Part shown: in pieces, positions 1-6,750 of the stretch
Layout of the letters: each line of letters starts with the position of its first letter
How positions within the stretch are numbered: the first letter of the stretch is position 1
Source of the DNA: CAYVAP01 sp964343195
GTDB lineage: Bacteria; Bacteroidota; Bacteroidia; J057
Assembly: GCA_964343195.1 (NCBI GenBank)
Contig: CAYFIR010000192.1
Coordinates: forward strand, 1-8,513
Direction: 5' to 3'
Length of the DNA stretch: 8,513 nt
Translations under genes and position numbers: made by a program
The notes under the pieces: model-generated
Seen by the model: the letters and a program-made list of their open reading frames with translations, nothing else
Told to the model about the DNA's origin: nothing
Database searches by the model: none

Positions 1-165
1 TGTTGCAACCAACAATTTAATCAACTATGGGCCTTTTTTACTTTAGACAACTCCTGGGAATTGAACTGGGCTTATGTCAGCAAAGCGAACAGAAATGAAC
101 CAGCAGGAGAAGGGCTGTATGAACCTGGCCAGCCATTCTCATACCAGAAATATGAGTTCCATTGA
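1..165 (+). CDS. 3' end of an unrecognised protein-coding gene (partial)
   Basis: Frame 1 is open from the first base and ends at a TGA at 163-165, leaving 54 C-terminal residues. The start lies outside the window. The visible tail is rich in aromatic residues and Asn/Gln (for example WELNWAYVSKANRNEP and GEGLYEPGQPFSYQKYEFH). It has no hydrophobic helix and no motif I can assign. It converges on the saccharopine dehydrogenase family gene with only 21 bp between the two stop codons. That gap has no hairpin with a T-tract. The open frame and the tight convergent spacing make a real gene end likely, but the function is unknown. Confidence 0.55.
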   Translation, partial: CCNQQFNQLWAFFTLDNSWELNWAYVSKANRNEPAGEGLYEPGQPFSYQKYEFH

Positions 166-186
166 TTGACTCAATGCCTGTTGTTT

Positions 187-1545
187 CTACTTCGCCATAT
201 CCAAATTGACGGGATCGATCTCGCGCTCCTCGAATTTGATCCCATAAGGTTCCAACTGCTCGAGAATTGGGGCATAGATGGTTGGCAGGGTAGGAATCTG
301 CACGCCAGTGGCATCCAGTCGTCCCTCCAGCATCAATTCCGCCGCTATGGCAAGAGGTAGCCCGACGGTTTGGGACATGGCCGTGCGGACCGGATCCTGT
401 CCACTGAGCACCATATGAGATTGCATCTGCTTGGGCTTGCCATCGACGAGGAAGTCAAATTTGTGCCACATGACGATCATGTCCTTCTCTTCAGACGTCA
501 TGGTCCAACGCTTTTTCAGGATATGCTCCAAAATCTGCGCAGGAGTACCCCGATCCAGTCCAATGGGCTCTTCTTCAAACATCCCCAACCATTTGAGTTT
601 GAACATTTCCTCAGAATCGAGGTCGAGCTTCATGTAGTGAGCGAGCTTGAGTTCGACAGAGTTGCGCGGGTCGTAGGAGAGGAAAGAGTTGATGAATTGA
701 CGGTGGGTCATGTTGCGCACGCCTTCCATTTCGTAGCTATCGTCGGTGGCGCCCAGTTGGATGAAAATATTCCAGGCTTTGCAAAACCCTGGGCGACGCA
801 GCGTGCCTCGGAAGAGGGTGCGGATGTCACGCAACTGGTACACATCGAGATACTTGAGAGAATCCCGGTTGGCGTAGCCCTCGAAAAAGCCATGACCGGG
901 CAAGTGGATCAGCTCAGTCCGCCGGAAGAGGCGGTGGTAGGGGATGTACTTGTAGCGTCCTTCCTGGATGAACTTGACGGTGCCACTACCTGCCAGCACC
1001 ACATTGCGGGGATTCCAGGTGAATTTGTATTCCCAGGGATTGTCCATGCAGGAAGCAGGGTCCAGTAATCCGCCAGTAAAAGTTTCAAAACCAGTGAGTT
1101 CGTGGCCTTCTCCCCGGATTTTGTCCAGCACCCGCATGGCGGACATGTGGTCGATGCCGGGGTCGAGTCCGCACTCCATGAGGAACAATAGCCCCTTGGC
1201 CTTTGCTTTGGTGTTGAACTGCCGTACTTCATCGCTGACATAGGAGGCCGTCAGCATATTTTTGCCCAGATCAGCGCAGGTCTCGGCCACCAGTGGGTGA
1301 AACATCGCGGGAAGCATGGAAATCACCAGATCGACCCGACCGATTTCTTCTGCACGCTGCTCGCGGTTGTGGATGTCAAATGCGATGGCCCTGGCCCAGT
1401 CATGGCCCTGAATTTTCTCCTGAGCCATTTCGAGGGAAAGGTCCCCAAGGGTCAGGCCCCAGCCTCTTTTTGGGCATATCTTTAACAAATGATCGATCAG
1501 TATGGTGGTGGAGCGGCCTGCGCCGAGGATCAGGATTTGCTTCAT
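187..1545 (-). CDS. Saccharopine dehydrogenase family protein (NAD(P)-dependent)
   Basis: A 452-residue cytoplasmic oxidoreductase with ATG start and TAG stop. The N-terminus (MKQILILGAGRS, residues 1-12) is a Rossmann dinucleotide-binding strand-loop-helix. The family signatures follow: ECGLDPGIDH at 124-133, GGLLDPA at 158-164, NPWEYKFTWNPRNVVLAG at 169-186, KDMIVMWH at 354-361 and QTVGLP at 392-397. The length matches full single-domain saccharopine reductases/dehydrogenases such as yeast Lys9 (about 450 residues), so it appears intact. Family members interconvert saccharopine with 2-aminoadipate semialdehyde plus glutamate in lysine metabolism. In bacteria this is usually lysine breakdown, but homologues in carboxynorspermidine synthesis also exist. 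The conserved NPWEYKFTW segment favours true saccharopine dehydrogenase. No lysine-ketoglutarate reductase partner is visible. It is the last gene of the minus-strand run, 95 bp after the phosphoesterase, with a short 7-bp repeat just ahead of its start. Confidence 0.9.
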   Translation of the reverse strand: MKQILILGAGRSTTILIDHLLKICPKRGWGLTLGDLSLEMAQEKIQGHDWARAIAFDIHNREQRAEEIGRVDLVISMLPAMFHPLVAETCADLGKNMLTASYVSDEVRQFNTKAKAKGLLFLMECGLDPGIDHMSAMRVLDKIRGEGHELTGFETFTGGLLDPASCMDNPWEYKFTWNPRNVVLAGSGTVKFIQEGRYKYIPYHRLFRRTELIHLPGHGFFEGYANRDSLKYLDVYQLRDIRTLFRGTLRRPGFCKAWNIFIQLGATDDSYEMEGVRNMTHRQFINSFLSYDPRNSVELKLAHYMKLDLDSEEMFKLKWLGMFEEEPIGLDRGTPAQILEHILKKRWTMTSEEKDMIVMWHKFDFLVDGKPKQMQSHMVLSGQDPVRTAMSQTVGLPLAIAAELMLEGRLDATGVQIPTLPTIYAPILEQLEPYGIKFEEREIDPVNLDMAK

Positions 1546-1549
1546 CGTG

Positions 1550-1570
1550 GTAGTTTGTAGTTCGTCTTTG
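1550..1570. repeat. Short 7-bp-period repeat (GTAGTTT, GTAGTTC, degenerate third unit)
   Basis: Units are GTAGTTT (1550-1556), GTAGTTC (1557-1563) and a weaker GTCTTTG (1564-1570). On the minus strand they read as AAC-containing heptamers (GAACTAC, AAACTAC) ending 4 bp before the ATG of the saccharopine dehydrogenase family gene. On its own this could be chance. It is listed because three other gaps in the window also have 7-bp-period repeats. Confidence 0.4.
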
Positions 1571-1640
1571 GGATCGGTTTAACCCCAAAGCTCACGCATT
1601 TCCCGACGAGAAGCAAACGACTGTTAGGATTCTTTCCCCC

Positions 1641-2219
1641 TTATTCTTCCTCTTCAGCAGCTACCCAACCACGCCCATCTTCAAAGACGATGCGCCAGAA
1701 GGTCACTTCCTTGTCTTCTTCCAGATCCAGGATGGCAAAGGAGGAAGGGGTTTCAACCGGATTGCCCTGATCAAAGCGATGTCCCATCAGGGTGCCGGGG
1801 TTGATCAGCACTACTTCGTGTCCACGGGTGTTAAAACGGCTGAGCTTTCGCTGGTGGTCATGGCCATAGCAGACCACATCAAAGTTCCCGGCAGCAGCTA
1901 CCTGCTCGGCGATTTCAGGGTAATGGGTCAGGGCAAACTTGGCCCCTTCAATTTTAAACTCCCCGAACTCTCCATAGAGGTGAACCCGGTCCGGCCATTT
2001 TGCCGCGGTTTTCGTCAGCCGGAACTGATCTCCGTCGTTATTGCCAAAGACCGCATGAATGGGGCCTTCAAATTCGTTGCCCAGTTTATTCATCACAAAA
2101 GGCGAACAAAAGTCCCCACAGACGATCATGGCGTCGATTTCTTCTTCATGGATGACATTCAGTGCAGCCGTGAGGATCTTGAGATGGTCGTGTATATCGG
2201 AAAGAATGGCAATGCGCAT
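1641..2219 (-). CDS. YfcE/MJ0936-type metallophosphoesterase
   Basis: A 192-residue cytoplasmic calcineurin-like phosphoesterase of the small YfcE/MJ0936 group, with ATG start and TAA stop. The binuclear metal-site motifs appear in the expected order: D8-I-H10 (DIHDH), G35-D36 (CGDF), G59-N-N-D62, T98-H99 and G119-H-D-H122. A terminal N140-P-G-T143 follows, which is typical of this subgroup. All expected metal ligands are present, so it should be an active phosphodiesterase or phosphatase, but family members act on varied substrates and the true one cannot be read from sequence. The C-terminus ends in an acidic tail (AAEEEE). It sits in the middle of a minus-strand run, 75 bp or less downstream of the CREST-type membrane protein and 95 bp before the saccharopine dehydrogenase family gene. 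The leader before its start is filled with degenerate 7-bp repeats. Confidence 0.9.
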   Translation of the reverse strand: MRIAILSDIHDHLKILTAALNVIHEEEIDAMIVCGDFCSPFVMNKLGNEFEGPIHAVFGNNDGDQFRLTKTAAKWPDRVHLYGEFGEFKIEGAKFALTHYPEIAEQVAAAGNFDVVCYGHDHQRKLSRFNTRGHEVVLINPGTLMGHRFDQGNPVETPSSFAILDLEEDKEVTFWRIVFEDGRGWVAAEEEE

Positions 2220-2227
2220 GGGATAGA

Positions 2228-2262
2228 ATTCGTGATTGGAAATTCGTGATTCGGAATGGGAA
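2228..2262. repeat. Five degenerate tandem heptamers (ATTCGTG-like)
   Basis: Consecutive 7-bp units on the + strand are ATTCGTG (2228), ATTGGAA (2235), ATTCGTG (2242), ATTCGGA (2249) and ATGGGAA (2256). Units 1 and 3 are identical, giving an 11-bp exact repeat AATTCGTGATT at 2227-2237 and 2241-2251. The block occupies about half of the gap between the membrane protein and the phosphoesterase and begins 8 bp upstream of the phosphoesterase start codon, so it should lie in that gene's leader. Confidence 0.6.
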
Positions 2263-2294
2263 GCCTGATGGGAACACGGAATACGTTTGAACCC

Positions 2295-2993
2295 TTATAC
2301 CGCCACTTCCGCTTTCTCCGCATTCAACAAATAAACATACATAAACATGCTGTGACAGGCCAATGCTCCAAATATATGCCACAAAAAATGAGTTCCCATC
2401 GGGAGCAGGGCCATGGGATCAATGGCCCGACAGGTAATGGCTATAAGGAATGATCCCAGGGCAAAGCCGACCCATTTGCCTGCGCGAAACCTTGTCTTCC
2501 ATAGCAGGAGAGCCGTTGGAACGAGAATCAGCAGCGCCATTACGGAATAATTGATGTTGATAGCCAACTGAACGGGCAGATTCTGCGTCTGAAACATGCG
2601 GAACATGAACATCTGACTGGCAAGGATGCCCACAACGAGCAAAACGGCCGGAATCCATTTCTCAAAAACCTTGATGAAGAAGTACACACTGGCGGCGAGG
2701 CAAAGTATCATGATGGGCATCCAGTCCATGATCAGGAACACCTGGTGAAGCCTGAGGGCATGATAAATCGTGCCCCCAATGCCTCCAATGGCGAGAATCG
2801 GTAAGCTGATGCTCATGAAAAGGTGCTGGCGATATTGTCCACGAAGCTGGATAAACCAGTAGCCTACAATCAGCAGGAACAGGGCAGCCGAAACGCCATT
2901 CCAGGGTTCTACGATGAGTTGGCTGAGGTCGGTTTCGGTGTAGGCGTGGCCTCCGTCTCTGAGACGGGCCTGAAGCAGTGTAAGATGGTTCAT
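2295..2993 (-). CDS. Seven-helix membrane protein, alkaline ceramidase-like (CREST superfamily)
   Basis: A 232-residue integral membrane protein, if it starts at the ATG at 2993. An in-frame TTG at 3008 would add five residues, and I prefer the ATG. Seven hydrophobic spans are visible (about 31-49, 57-76, 83-106, 113-130, 142-165, 173-190, 202-224). The pattern fits alkaline ceramidases and the wider CREST hydrolase superfamily: EPWNGVS at 29-35 before helix 1, GIGGTIYH ending at His78 in helix 2, Asp90 (MDWMP) in helix 3, and H202-FLW-H206 in helix 7. These supply the three His and one Asp expected at the zinc site. The Ser found four residues before the helix-2 His in human ACER3 appears to be Gly74 here, and the calcium-binding N-terminal motif is not obvious. 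Amide-lipid hydrolysis is therefore an inference. It is the first gene of the minus-strand run and diverges from the exported-protein gene with about 39 bp between starts. Confidence 0.7.
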   Translation of the reverse strand: MNHLTLLQARLRDGGHAYTETDLSQLIVEPWNGVSAALFLLIVGYWFIQLRGQYRQHLFMSISLPILAIGGIGGTIYHALRLHQVFLIMDWMPIMILCLAASVYFFIKVFEKWIPAVLLVVGILASQMFMFRMFQTQNLPVQLAININYSVMALLILVPTALLLWKTRFRAGKWVGFALGSFLIAITCRAIDPMALLPMGTHFLWHIFGALACHSMFMYVYLLNAEKAEVAV

Positions 2994-3032
2994 CAGAAGA
3001 TTAGGCAATATGAATTTTCTTAACTTGGCGGC

Positions 3033-3731
3033 ATGAAGATAGTTTTCAAATCATTCGTTATCCTGATAGGACTGTTAATTTTTGTAGGGGTACAAAGTCA
3101 GGCACAGGATGACTGGACAGGAAAAACAGCAGGCGTTTACATCAGCAGCAGATCGTTTGGATACGACGCTGACTTCTTTATCGAAGTGGCCCAGTTCCTC
3201 AAGCAGGAGGAGGACCGATCCAACATCGGCAAAATGAAAAATGAGTTCATCATCCGGGTGGGCGAATTACTGACCGCACAACTCCAGGAGATGACGGGCG
3301 CAGATACAATATATTTTCTGAATGCTGATATGACCCGTGGCCGGGCCATGCTCGCAGCCTACGACACCGCAAGGGGCTATCTGATAAACCCTGATCCAGT
3401 CTTACAGGAGCTGGACTACGTGCTGGTCATTGATCCATTTTACATCCACTCCCGAAACCATCGCTCGGTTTACATTCGCAGCAATCGGATGATCACAGAA
3501 AACATCCCTGTGAAGAAGGCGCGTTTTAGTGTCACCTTGATTGAGACCGTTCGACCCCGTATCCCCAAACTTACCGAAGTCTGCTACGATGACCTCAGCA
3601 GCGATAAGCCTGAACTGGTCTTTGATTTCCTTCAGGAAGAATCCAAAATGGGAAAATACCTCAGCCAGGTATTCTCCCAGTGGTGGGGACAGTGGCAGCA
3701 GGGAGTTCCTGCTGGGTGTGGGGAGAGGTAG
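3033..3731 (+). CDS. Exported protein of unknown function
   Basis: A 232-residue protein with ATG start and TAG stop. Residues 1-24 form a classical signal peptide: basic MKIVFK, a hydrophobic core to about residue 20, then QSQA with likely cleavage before QDD. There is no lipobox cysteine and no further membrane span, so a periplasmic or secreted soluble protein is expected. The mature part is mixed alpha/beta in appearance, with a helix around KMKNEFIIRVGELLTAQLQEM, a strand-like segment LDYVLVIDPFYIH and the basic stretch RNHRSVYIRSNR. I do not recognise the family. The last dozen residues (QGVPAGCGER) are glycine-rich and overlap a 7-bp-stem hairpin in the DNA, so the true conserved C-terminus may end earlier. 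It diverges from the CREST-type gene with almost no space, so its promoter must overlap that gene's 5' end. Confidence 0.8.
   Translation: MKIVFKSFVILIGLLIFVGVQSQAQDDWTGKTAGVYISSRSFGYDADFFIEVAQFLKQEEDRSNIGKMKNEFIIRVGELLTAQLQEMTGADTIYFLNADMTRGRAMLAAYDTARGYLINPDPVLQELDYVLVIDPFYIHSRNHRSVYIRSNRMITENIPVKKARFSVTLIETVRPRIPKLTEVCYDDLSSDKPELVFDFLQEESKMGKYLSQVFSQWWGQWQQGVPAGCGER
3696..3714 (+). other. Perfect 7-bp hairpin at the 3' end of the exported-protein gene
   Basis: CAGCAGG (3696-3702) is followed by the loop GAGTT and then CCTGCTG (3708-3714), a perfect 7-bp stem. It lies inside the last codons, 17 bp before the stop codon ends, and has no following T-tract, so a standard intrinsic terminator is not supported. 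Its centre GGGAGTTC (3701-3708) is the exact inverse of the first heptamer junction GAACTCCC at 3759-3766. An alternative long-range pairing with the downstream array is therefore possible. Confidence 0.45.
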
Positions 3732-3759
3732 TTCAAAGTCAGAGGACTGGCTATCGTTG

Positions 3760-3815
3760 AACTCCCAACTCCCAACTCCCAACTCCCAACTCCCAACTCC
3801 GAACCGCCAACTCCG
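3760..3815. repeat. AACTCCC heptanucleotide tandem array (8 units)
   Basis: Five perfect consecutive AACTCCC units (3760-3794) are followed by three diverged units: AACTCCG (3795), AACCGCC (3802) and AACTCCG (3809). The array fills most of the 95-bp gap between two convergent genes, ending 11 bp before the stop codon of the permease gene on the other strand. Divergence is concentrated at one end, as expected for an array that grows by slippage at the other. Confidence 0.9.
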
Positions 3816-3826
3816 AACAAACATCC

Positions 3827-6421
3827 TCACTCCCCCCTAAGCGCATCTGCGGGATTGGCCCTGGCGGCTTTTAATGCCTGCCAGCTAATCGTCAGCCACG
3901 CGATGACCAGGGTGATGAGCCCCGCAGCGGTGAAGACCCACCAGCCCAGTTCGATGCGATAGGCAAACTGACCCAGCCAGTCCCTGAGCAGGTAGAAGGA
4001 GATCGGCGTCGCGATCAGGAAGGAGATGACGACCAGCAGGGTAAATTCCTTGCCCATCAGGGCGATGAGTTGGGAAGAACTGGCTCCCAGCACCTTTCGG
4101 ATGCTCAGCTCGCGTGTGCGTTGCTCGGCGCTGAAGGCCGCCAGCCCCAGAAGTCCCAGACAGGCCACGAAGATCGCCAAAGCTGCGGCCAGAGAGGCCA
4201 GCTTGCTCACGCGGGTTTCGCTGGTGTACATTTTGTCAAACTCCTGGTCCAGAAAGCTGTAGGTGAAGGGATAGTCCGGGTATTCTCCGTGAAAAATCTT
4301 CTCAATGGAGGCCATCGATTCTCGCATCCGGTTGGCGTCGAGTCTAATGAAAAGTTTGTTGGCTTCATTCGGATAAAAGGCAAAAATCGTCGGCTCAATG
4401 GGCGTATACATCGACGCAATATGAAAGTCTTTCATCACTCCGATAACTGTTCCGTCCACTCCCCAGAGTGAATAAAACTCCCCGATGGCTTCCTCCGGAT
4501 CAGCCCATCCAGCCTCCCTGAGTGCAGCCTCGTTGATCAGAAATCCAGTAGAGTCCGTGGCCATGTCCCGCTGATGGCTGCGCCCGGCCAACAATTCGAT
4601 CTCAAATGTTTCCACATAGTCATAATCGACCATCAGGGCATGGAAGATGGGTTCACGGTCTTCCGGCTTTCCCTTCCAGGAAACGCTCGTGGTCGAGTTG
4701 CCGATATTGATCGGGTCCATGTTGGAGAAAGTCGTCGAAAGCACTCCTGGTTCCGCTTCGAGCTGTTGCTGAATCAGCTTCTTGCTATCCGTCGAATAAT
4801 CTGGTAGCCGGAAAGTCAGCACCTGGTCCTTGTTCAACCCTATGTTTTTATTCTGGATGAAATCCAGCTGCATCACGATGACAAGTGAGGAAACAATCAG
4901 GGTGATGGAAAGCACAAACTGGAAGGATACCAGCCCTCGGCGCAGGTTGAGGTGTCCGCCGCCAATGGAGTGATTACTGCCCCGCAGTACGTCGATGATG
5001 TTGAGCGAAGATAGCAACAGCGCCGGATAGCTCCCCGCCAGGATGCCCGCTCCGATGGAAAGTCCCAGGAGAAGCAGCCAGGTTTTGGGTTCATTGAGGG
5101 GAAAGTGCATGTCCTTGCCCATGATCTCGCCAAAACCCGGCAGCAGGGCTTCTACCGCGATCACCGATATCACCATCGCAAGAAAGGCCATCAGGATGGC
5201 TTCTCCGAAAAACTGGCCGATCAACATGCTGCGATGGGCCCCAATGACTTTGCGGACCCCGACTTCCCGGGCACGTTTGGTGGAGCGGGCGGTCGCCAGG
5301 TTCATGAAATTGATGCAGGCGATCAACAGGATAAAAAAGGCCGCTATGGAGAAAATTCGCACATACTCGATTCGTCCCCCTGCGTTTTCTCCATTTTCGA
5401 ATTTCCCATAAAGATAGGCTTCCTCGATGGATTGTAACTCGAATGAGGCTGCGTCATTTTCCCGTTTTTCTGCGGCAATCTCACTGATCTTTTCCCCTGC
5501 TGCGATTCGGTCAGCTCCGGGCTCCAGCAAGGCAAACCCCTGAAAGTTGAAGTTGCCCCACTGCATGTGATAGGGCTCATTGGTCAGAAGGTCCTTGACC
5601 GGAATCACAAAATCAAATTGCAGAGAACTGTTGCCAGGGAGTGGTTCCAGGATGCCGGTGATCTGGTAGTTGGTGGATTGGTTGACGAGAATTGTGCGTC
5701 CGAGGACGTTGCTCAGGTTGTCGTTGCCAAACAGACTGGAGGCGAGTTCCTGGCTGATGACGACGCTGTTGGGTTCGGCCAGCGCAGATTTTGGGTCTCC
5801 CTTTGCCAGTGGATAGGAAAAATGCTGGAAGAAATTGGCAGAGGCATAGGTGCCTTCCCGCTGAAAGGAGCGTCCCTCATGGGTGAACAGGTGGTTGCGG
5901 TTATAGCTCAGGAAGGTCATGTCCCGCACTTCCGGTACCTGATCCGGGATGACCTCTTCCAAAGCGAGTGGGCTGGTGTACCACGATGCGACATCGCCGT
6001 TCCCAAAGTCCAGGTGGCTGATAACACGATAGAGGCGATCTCCCTTTTCGTGAAAGCGGTCCGTGCCAAGCTCATCCATCACCCAAAGGCCTATCAGGAA
6101 GGTGCAGGTCAGCCCCACAGAGAGGCCCAGGAGGTTGATCAGACTGAAAGCCCGCTGACGGGTAAAGTTGCGCCAGGCAATGGTCAGATAATTTCGCAGC
6201 ATAACGGTGTTGATTGGTGGTTGAGTCGGACGGAGCAGGGTAGGGTGGAGGCAATGCAGCGCATCCAGGATAAATGCAATTCTGGCCCTGGAAACGCCTT
6301 TTTCAGAGGCTCGCCATTCGTAGACCTCCAGGAGGTCTCCCAGTAGGTCATCACAGCGATCCGGGTCGCATAGGTTGAGAATCAGCCACTGCGCCCAACG
6401 TGGTGGAGGTGGTAGATTCAT
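3827..6421 (-). CDS. FtsX/MacB-type orphan ABC transporter permease with N-terminal permease prefix domain
   Basis: An 864-residue inner-membrane protein. The ATG at 6421 is preferred over the in-frame TTG at 6454 because it forms an ATGA overlap with the upstream padR stop and because the protein then begins MNLPPPPRWAQWL, the usual opening of the prefix domain (about residues 1-60). Eight helices follow in the duplicated FtsX layout: about 92-116, then 356-379, 400-429 and 447-473, then 495-519, and finally 741-765, 791-815 and 826-851. Large MacB-like periplasmic domains lie between helices 1 and 2 and between helices 5 and 6. Both halves carry the cytoplasmic coupling motif (AREVGVRKVIGAHR near 384-397; RTRELSIRKVLGAS near 768-781), and the end NPADALRGE is typical. 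No ATPase gene is adjacent, so a partner NBD must be elsewhere if one is needed. Such proteins usually work in export or envelope mechanotransmission; the substrate is unknown. Confidence 0.92.
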   Translation of the reverse strand: MNLPPPPRWAQWLILNLCDPDRCDDLLGDLLEVYEWRASEKGVSRARIAFILDALHCLHPTLLRPTQPPINTVMLRNYLTIAWRNFTRQRAFSLINLLGLSVGLTCTFLIGLWVMDELGTDRFHEKGDRLYRVISHLDFGNGDVASWYTSPLALEEVIPDQVPEVRDMTFLSYNRNHLFTHEGRSFQREGTYASANFFQHFSYPLAKGDPKSALAEPNSVVISQELASSLFGNDNLSNVLGRTILVNQSTNYQITGILEPLPGNSSLQFDFVIPVKDLLTNEPYHMQWGNFNFQGFALLEPGADRIAAGEKISEIAAEKRENDAASFELQSIEEAYLYGKFENGENAGGRIEYVRIFSIAAFFILLIACINFMNLATARSTKRAREVGVRKVIGAHRSMLIGQFFGEAILMAFLAMVISVIAVEALLPGFGEIMGKDMHFPLNEPKTWLLLLGLSIGAGILAGSYPALLLSSLNIIDVLRGSNHSIGGGHLNLRRGLVSFQFVLSITLIVSSLVIVMQLDFIQNKNIGLNKDQVLTFRLPDYSTDSKKLIQQQLEAEPGVLSTTFSNMDPINIGNSTTSVSWKGKPEDREPIFHALMVDYDYVETFEIELLAGRSHQRDMATDSTGFLINEAALREAGWADPEEAIGEFYSLWGVDGTVIGVMKDFHIASMYTPIEPTIFAFYPNEANKLFIRLDANRMRESMASIEKIFHGEYPDYPFTYSFLDQEFDKMYTSETRVSKLASLAAALAIFVACLGLLGLAAFSAEQRTRELSIRKVLGASSSQLIALMGKEFTLLVVISFLIATPISFYLLRDWLGQFAYRIELGWWVFTAAGLITLVIAWLTISWQALKAARANPADALRGE

Positions 6422-6750
6422 GGGTCCAATGGATTTAGGTTTACTGAGTCCCAAAGACTGTTGCGGGTTTCTCGCCAGGCTTTGAGCACCTTGATGCCAT
6501 AGGGAGTTACGTCGAAGTAGCGCTTGGGCCTGCCTCCTCTCGCGGCAGAGGATTCACCGAGGGCCGAGGTTAAGAGGCCCTTGTTTTCCAGTCGCTTGAG
6601 GACGGTATGGATGGCCGGTACAGATATTTCCTTGCCAGTTCGCTCCCGATAACTCGCCGCCACTGAGACGCCATAGCCCTTGCCATTGAGGGTAAGTACA
6701 ATGAGCAAAACGGTTTCTTCGAGGCTGCCTATGCTGGGTAAATCTTTCAT
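6418..6750 (-). CDS. PadR-like winged-helix transcriptional regulator
   Basis: A 110-residue protein beginning MKDLPSIGSLEETVLLIVLTL. It shows the PadR winged-helix pattern: LEETVLLIVL for helix 1, GYGVSVAASYRERTGKEISVPAIHTVLKRLENKGLL for the recognition region (about 25-60), then RGGRPKRYFDVTPYGIKVL for the wing (about 70-90). This fits the short PadR type that carries little beyond the DNA-binding domain. The ATG at 6750 is chosen over an in-frame TTG at 6765, which would add five residues. Its TGA overlaps the permease ATG (ATGA at 6418-6421), so the two are very likely co-translated. A PadR gene directly ahead of a prefix-domain permease is a recurring arrangement, and control of the permease, probably with autoregulation, is the natural inference. 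The ligand is unknown. Confidence 0.9.
   Translation of the reverse strand: MKDLPSIGSLEETVLLIVLTLNGKGYGVSVAASYRERTGKEISVPAIHTVLKRLENKGLLTSALGESSAARGGRPKRYFDVTPYGIKVLKAWRETRNSLWDSVNLNPLDP

Noticed and set aside
166..186. A terminator between the convergent genes at the left edge
   Set aside because: The 21-bp gap has no inverted repeat long enough to form a stem.
370..1068. A 232-codon + strand open frame
   Set aside because: It lies entirely opposite the well-supported saccharopine dehydrogenase family gene and its translation shows no family pattern, so it is an antisense shadow.
1779..2249. A 156-codon + strand open frame
   Set aside because: It is antisense to the phosphoesterase, whose metal-binding motifs are intact in the other frame.
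3021..3028. TAACTTGG resembling the Bacteroidota -7 element TAnnTTTG
   Set aside because: It is only 4 bp before the ATG at 3033 and has one mismatch, so it is unlikely to be that gene's promoter.
3402..3830. A minus-strand frame with repeated GVGSWEL residues
   Set aside because: The peptide repeat is simply the AACTCCC array translated, and the rest is antisense to the exported-protein gene.
5567..6346. A 259-codon + strand open frame
   Set aside because: It is opposite the permease coding sequence, which has clear helices and motifs in the other frame. Its own translation has no recognisable domain.
6422..6454. TTG start giving the permease 11 more residues
   Set aside because: The ATG at 6421 fits both the ATGA overlap with padR and the usual prefix-domain N-terminus.
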